Below, piece after piece: positions 60,700-64,000 of a DNA stretch of 64,000 nt (position 1 is its first letter; each line of letters begins with the position of its first letter). Under the pieces are notes generated by a model. It was given only the letters and a program-made list of their open reading frames with translations, did not search any database and was not told the DNA's origin. Location: assembly GCF_018069755.1 (NCBI RefSeq), contig NZ_JAGQDE010000005.1, forward strand, positions 1-64,000, read 5' to 3'. The position numbers were made by a program, and so were the translations under genes. Source of the stretch: Ideonella aquatica. Lineage in GTDB: Bacteria; Pseudomonadota; Gammaproteobacteria; Burkholderiales; Burkholderiaceae_C.

Positions 60700-61262
60700 C
60701 ATGGGCCACCGTCGGGCCACTCCTGTGCCAGCAGCCCCCACAGGTGGATGTCGACCGGGCGGCCCGCCTTGCCGCTGTAGCGCTGGCGCAGCCGCCCTTC
60801 CAGCGTGAAGCCCAGGCGCTGCAGCAGCGCGTTGCTGGCCAGGTTGTCGGGCTGCACCTCGGCCTCGATGCGGCGCAGGCCCAGCGGGCCGACGGCGTGG
60901 CCGATCAGCGCCGTCAGCGCCTCGCGGGCCAGGCCCTGGCGCCAGTGCGTACGACCCAGCACATAGCCCAGGTCGACGCGCCGGTTGGGCTCGTCGTGCT
61001 TGAACAGCAACGCGGTGCCGATCGCCACATCGTCCTCGCGCCGCGCGATCACCAGCTGCCGCGTGTCGCCGGCCGCCTCCAGGCCGCGCATGCGGGCCAG
61101 CCAGGCCTGGGCATCGTCCAGGCTGCGCCAGGTGGCGTAGGGCAGGAAGCGGGTGGCCTCGTCGTCGCTGTTGACGGCCAGCAGCGCGGGCAGGTCGGTG
61201 TCGGTCACCGGGCGCACGCACAGGCGCGGGGTCAGCAGCGGTCCCCATTCAGGCAGGCTCAT
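60699..61262 (-). CDS. GNAT acetyltransferase, RimJ/RimL-like
   Basis: 187 aa. LLTPRLCVRPVTDTDLPALL at the N-terminus, VAIGTALLFKHDEPNRRVDL, the acetyl-CoA loop YVLGRTHWRQGLAREALTAL, and RRIEAEVQPDNLASNALLQR ahead of GFTLEG; this is the RimJ/RimL order of strands. Probably N-acetylates a protein N-terminus or small molecule; substrate unknown. ATG at 61262 with AGGAG 5 nt upstream, inside the end of the sigma factor gene (14-nt overlap), so it belongs to the same transcript. Confidence 0.87.
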   Translation of the reverse strand: MSLPEWGPLLTPRLCVRPVTDTDLPALLAVNSDDEATRFLPYATWRSLDDAQAWLARMRGLEAAGDTRQLVIARREDDVAIGTALLFKHDEPNRRVDLGYVLGRTHWRQGLAREALTALIGHAVGPLGLRRIEAEVQPDNLASNALLQRLGFTLEGRLRQRYSGKAGRPVDIHLWGLLAQEWPDGGP

Positions 61263-62562
61263 CGGTGCTCCTGGTGCTCCTCGGGGGTTCCAGCGCCTCG
61301 GCGCGCTGCTGCAGGCTCTGCCGCTCGCGCTGGTTGGTGCTGAGCGCGGCGGCGCGCAGCCAGGCCTGGCGTGCCTCGCCGCGCCGGCCCAAACGCGCCA
61401 GCAGATCACCTTGCACCGCGGGCAGCCAGGGATAGGCCGCCAGCGCCGGCTCGTGCTGCAGGGCCTCGACCATCACCAGCGCGGCGGCTGGCCCCTGGTG
61501 CATGCCCACCGCCACGGCGTGGTTCAGTGCCACCACCGGCGACGGTGAGCGCTGCCTCAGCCGCTCATACAGCGCGCAGACAAGCGCCCAGTCGGTGTCC
61601 TCGGCGCGCGCGGCCCGCGCATGGCAGGCCGCCAGTGCGGCCTGCAGCTGGTAGCTGTCGGGTGATGCCGGTGCCAGCGCATCGGCCCTGGCCAGCGCCT
61701 CAAGCCCGTGGCGGATCAGCAGCCGGTCCCAGCGCCGGCGGTCCTGCTCGGCCAGCAGGATCGGCCGGCCATCGGCCTCGGTGCGCGCGGCGATCCGTGA
61801 GGCCTGCAGGCTCATCAGCGCCAGCAGGCCCCAGGCCTCGGGCTCGGCCGGCGCCAGTTGCACCAGCATGCGGCCCAGGCGCAGCGCCTCGTCGCACAGC
61901 GCCGGGCGCATCCAGTCCTCACCCGCGGTGGCGGTGTAGCCCTCGTTGAACACCAGGTAGACCACCTCCAGCACCGAGCCCAGGCGCGCCGCCAGCGCCG
62001 TGCCTCGCGGCAGCTCGCAGGGGATGCGTGCCTCGGCCAGCGTGCGCTTGGCACGCACCAGGCGCTGCGCCATCGTCGGCTCGCTGACCAGGAAGGCGCG
62101 GGCGATCTCGGCGGTGGACAGGCCGGCCAGCACCTTCAGCGTCAGCGCCACACGCTGCGGCGGCGGCAGCACCGGGTGGCAGGCGGTGAACAGCAGGCGC
62201 AGCAACTCGTCATCGCCGACGCTGCGCGCGGCGCGCCGGGCATCCAGCGTGTCGGCGTGGTCGGGGTGGCGGTCGGCCTGCATCGCGATCAGGTCCTCGG
62301 CCAGCGCGGCCTCGTGGCCGGCAGCCATCTGGCGATGCCGCAGCCAGTCCAGCGCCTTGCGCTGCGCGGTGGTCATCAACCAGGCACCGGGCTTGTCAGG
62401 CAGGCCGTCGGTGGGCCAGCGCTGCAGCGCTTCCAGCCAGGCGTCCTGGGCCAGCTCCTCGGCCACGCCCAGGTCGTGCACGCGCCGCGCGACGGTGGCC
62501 ACGACCCGCGCCGACTCGATGCGCCAGATCGCCGCCAGCGCGGCATCCAGCGGGCCGCTCAC
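61249..62562 (-). CDS. ECF sigma factor with long C-terminal extension (ECF42-like)
   Basis: 437 aa, over twice a normal ECF sigma. Sigma-2 region at about 5-80 (AAIWRIESARVVATVARRVH, GVAEELAQDAWLEALQRWP, TTAQRKALDWLRHRQ), sigma-4 region at about 120-185 (LFTACHPVLPPPQRVALTLK, GLSTAEIARAFLVSEPTMAQ), then a 250-residue extension of TPR-like helices (LEVVYLVFNEGYTATAGEDW, SPVVALNHAVAVGMHQGPAA, YPWLPAVQGDLLARLGRRGE). This layout next to DGPF/YCII genes is the ECF42 group. GTG start at 62562 overlaps the upstream stop (GTGA). No anti-sigma gene; the extension is thought to regulate activity. Confidence 0.9.
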   Translation of the reverse strand: MSGPLDAALAAIWRIESARVVATVARRVHDLGVAEELAQDAWLEALQRWPTDGLPDKPGAWLMTTAQRKALDWLRHRQMAAGHEAALAEDLIAMQADRHPDHADTLDARRAARSVGDDELLRLLFTACHPVLPPPQRVALTLKVLAGLSTAEIARAFLVSEPTMAQRLVRAKRTLAEARIPCELPRGTALAARLGSVLEVVYLVFNEGYTATAGEDWMRPALCDEALRLGRMLVQLAPAEPEAWGLLALMSLQASRIAARTEADGRPILLAEQDRRRWDRLLIRHGLEALARADALAPASPDSYQLQAALAACHARAARAEDTDWALVCALYERLRQRSPSPVVALNHAVAVGMHQGPAAALVMVEALQHEPALAAYPWLPAVQGDLLARLGRRGEARQAWLRAAALSTNQRERQSLQQRAEALEPPRSTRSTDEPA

Positions 62563-62987
62563 CGCGGCGGCAGCGCGGTGTCCATGGCCTTCATGCGCTC
62601 GATCTCGGCACTGGGCGGAAATTCGTCCAGCTCGATCAGCTGGCGCACCTCGATCACCGCCGCCTGGCCGCGGCCGGCCGGGTTGGGAAAGCGCCGCGCC
62701 CACTCCAGGGCCTCCTCGCGGCTGCGCACCTGGATCAGGGTGTAGCCGGCGATCAGCTCCTTGGCCTCGGCGAAGGGGCCGTCCACCACCTGGCGGCTGT
62801 CGTCGGCGCCATAGTGCACGCGCCAGCCGCTGCGGCTGGGGTGCAGGCCGGCGCCTTCAAGCAGCACGCCGGCGCGGGCCAGCTCCTCGTGGTAGGCGGC
62901 CATCTCGGCCAGCAGCTCGGGCGGGGCCTCGGGGGTCTGCTCGGCCTCGAAGGCCTCGCAGGACTTCACCATGATCATGAAACGCAT
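62559..62987 (-). CDS. YCII/DGPF-domain protein
   Basis: 142 aa. MRFMIMVKSCEAFE at the N-terminus, GLHPSRSGWRVHYGADDSRQ, the family hallmark VVDGPFAEAKELIAGYTLIQ (DGPF), and REEALEWARRFPNPAG. YCII-related proteins form a dimeric alpha/beta barrel with a His/Asp pair; their reaction is unknown. ATG at 62987 with AAAGGA upstream; start of sigma gene overlaps its stop. Confidence 0.92.
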   Translation of the reverse strand: MRFMIMVKSCEAFEAEQTPEAPPELLAEMAAYHEELARAGVLLEGAGLHPSRSGWRVHYGADDSRQVVDGPFAEAKELIAGYTLIQVRSREEALEWARRFPNPAGRGQAAVIEVRQLIELDEFPPSAEIERMKAMDTALPPR

Positions 62988-62997
62988 CGCCGTCCTT

Positions 62998-63405
62998 TCA
63001 ACCGGGCATCTGCGGCTGCAGCATGCTGTGGCGGTTGCCCTCGGTGTCGACGAAGGAGACGTAGTCGCCCACGCCCGGAATGGGCATCGGCTCACCCATC
63101 ACCTCGCCGCCTGCCGCGTGGACGCGGGCCATCGCCGCACGGATGTCATCCACCGCGATCACCACGCTGGGGTGCTGCATCGGGTTGTCCGCCTGGAACG
63201 GAAACAGGCCGCCATTGATGACACCGCGCTTGGTGCCCGGCTCGGCGCTGTCCTCACTGGCCGTGGTGGCCATCAGGTAGTCGCCCATCTCGGGCCCGAA
63301 CTGCTGCACCTGCCAGCCAAAGGCCTCGCGGTAGAAGCGGGTGGCACGGGCGGCATCGCGGTAGGGCATCTCGAAATGCACGACGGGACACATTGGTGTG
63401 CTCAT
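62998..63405 (-). CDS. VOC-superfamily (glyoxalase/bleomycin-resistance-like) protein
   Basis: 135 aa with two VOC half-sites: VVHFEMPYRDAARATRFYRE and QHPSVVIAVDDIRAAMARVH, ending VSFVDTEGNRHSMLQPQ with the conserved glutamate. Substrate unknown. ATG at 63405 has a strong GGAGGAAA 5 nt upstream, which rules out the ATG five codons earlier. Ten bp before the YCII gene; probably expressed from the ECF-type promoter upstream. Confidence 0.9.
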   Translation of the reverse strand: MSTPMCPVVHFEMPYRDAARATRFYREAFGWQVQQFGPEMGDYLMATTASEDSAEPGTKRGVINGGLFPFQADNPMQHPSVVIAVDDIRAAMARVHAAGGEVMGEPMPIPGVGDYVSFVDTEGNRHSMLQPQMPG

Positions 63406-63437
63406 GGCGCTTTCCTCCAAAACAGGGTGATGTCAGC

Positions 63438-63466
63438 TCGACGCACAAGGCTCGCGCGTTTCGACC
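63438..63466 (-). promoter_or_regulatory. Candidate ECF-type promoter in front of the VOC gene
   Basis: On the minus strand GGTCGA, a 17-nt spacer and CGTCGA, 33 nt before the VOC start and 25 nt after the preceding stop. The TCGA elements resemble ECF42-type promoters (TGTCGA at -35, from memory). Autoregulation of the module is inferred. Confidence 0.4.
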
Positions 63467-63491
63467 GCGCGGCGCCTGGGACAAACCCGGA

Positions 63492-63848
63492 TCAGCCCCG
63501 GTTCGAGCCCTCGAAGCACGGCGCCAGCGCGCGCACCTCCACCGTCGCCCACTCGGCCGCCGGGCAGCGCCGCGCCCAGGCCAGCGCCTGCTCGCGGCTG
63601 ACGTTCTTCAGCAGGAAGAAGCCACCGACCATCTCCTTGGCCTCGGTGAACGGGCCGTCGTGCTGCACGCCGCGCTCGATGCGCACCGCCTGATCCAGAC
63701 CGGCCAGCGACTCCACCGCGGCCAACTGCCCCTCGGCGGCGATCGCCTCACCAAAGCGCTGCATGCGCGCATAGGCTTCGCGGCCCTCGGCTTCGGTGCG
63801 GGTGGCGCGCTGGCCCATCGGTTCATGGATCAGCAGCAGATAGGACAT
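63492..63848 (-). CDS. YCII/DGPF-domain protein
   Basis: 118 aa. MSYLLLIHEPMGQR at the start, VQHDGPFTEAKEMVGGFFLL with the DGPF motif, and REQALAWARRCPAAEWATVE. A paralogue of the YCII protein at 62559-62987, more compact and without its 20-residue C-terminal tail. ATG at 63848 with GGAG upstream. First gene of the module visible here; the 152 bp to the right edge of the window show no gene. Confidence 0.92.
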   Translation of the reverse strand: MSYLLLIHEPMGQRATRTEAEGREAYARMQRFGEAIAAEGQLAAVESLAGLDQAVRIERGVQHDGPFTEAKEMVGGFFLLKNVSREQALAWARRCPAAEWATVEVRALAPCFEGSNRG

Positions 63849-64000
63849 GACGGACTCCGGATGCGGCGCGGGGGCGAGGAAGCGGATGCTACGGCATGGG
63901 CTGGATCCATGATCGGACGGATGACCGACCTCGCCGTCCGCCTGCACTGGAGTACGCTTGTGGGGCTGAGGGCCGTTCGAGCCCAGCGCGGTCCACGGTC

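Noticed and set aside
63849-64000. A gene at the right edge of the window
   Set aside because: The last 152 bases contain no open frame with plausible start, composition or family motif on either strand.

Overview
The window looks like a chromosomal segment of a high-GC betaproteobacterium of the order Burkholderiales, probably in the Rubrivivax/Leptothrix/Ideonella neighbourhood. The evidence is the leuC-leuD-leuB-asd-fimV order, the sdhCDAB-sdhE-gltA / gntR-mdh block, a monomeric isocitrate dehydrogenase and an MSHA-type pilus locus. Genus-level placement is inference. I see no rRNA, tRNA, insertion sequence, prophage or CRISPR array.

Region by region. (1) 1-7180, minus: lysR - leuC - entericidin-like lipoprotein - leuD - leuB - asd - fimV (fimV runs off the left edge), i.e. 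leucine and aspartate-family amino-acid synthesis plus a pole-organising protein. (2) 7421-11488, plus: a four-gene MCE/Mla-type lipid ABC transporter (permease, ATPase, MCE substrate-binding protein, auxiliary lipoprotein) and a small CZB zinc-sensor protein. (3) 11514-23878, minus: monomeric icd, prpE and a complete propionyl-CoA to succinyl-CoA route (pccA, pccB, methylmalonyl-CoA epimerase, mutase scpA, chaperone meaB, plus one GNAT), with a divergent FadR-type GntR regulator (24023-24670). (4) 24687-32680, minus: three large unrecognised proteins (652, 1104 and 855 aa), helical or coiled-coil rich, in one probable operon. This is the main unexplained content. (5) 32905-48716, minus: a tightly overlapping MSHA (mannose-sensitive haemagglutinin type) type IV pilus operon, mshI to mshP, with two tandem major-pilin genes and a 1390-residue MshQ-like adhesin. 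(6) 48897-60651: a TCA-cycle block. sdhC-sdhD-sdhA-sdhB-sdhE-gltA run on the minus strand and end in a strong terminator. A HutC-type GntR regulator and mdh diverge from each other, followed by a CitE-like gene, a small secreted protein and acnB. (7) 60699-63848, minus: two YCII/DGPF-domain proteins, a VOC protein, an ECF42-like sigma factor with a long C-terminal extension, and a RimJ/RimL-like acetyltransferase.

How the parts connect. The propionate module feeds succinyl-CoA into the TCA block, and icd, gltA, sdh, mdh and acnB are all in the same 64 kb. An 18-bp palindrome between gntR and mdh recurs with two changes inside the acnB promoter, which suggests that the HutC-type regulator controls itself, mdh and acnB. 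A probable intrinsic terminator or attenuator follows the second pilin gene, which could keep pilin expression well above that of the downstream minor pilins and MshQ. The last 152 bases (63849-64000) hold no gene I can support.
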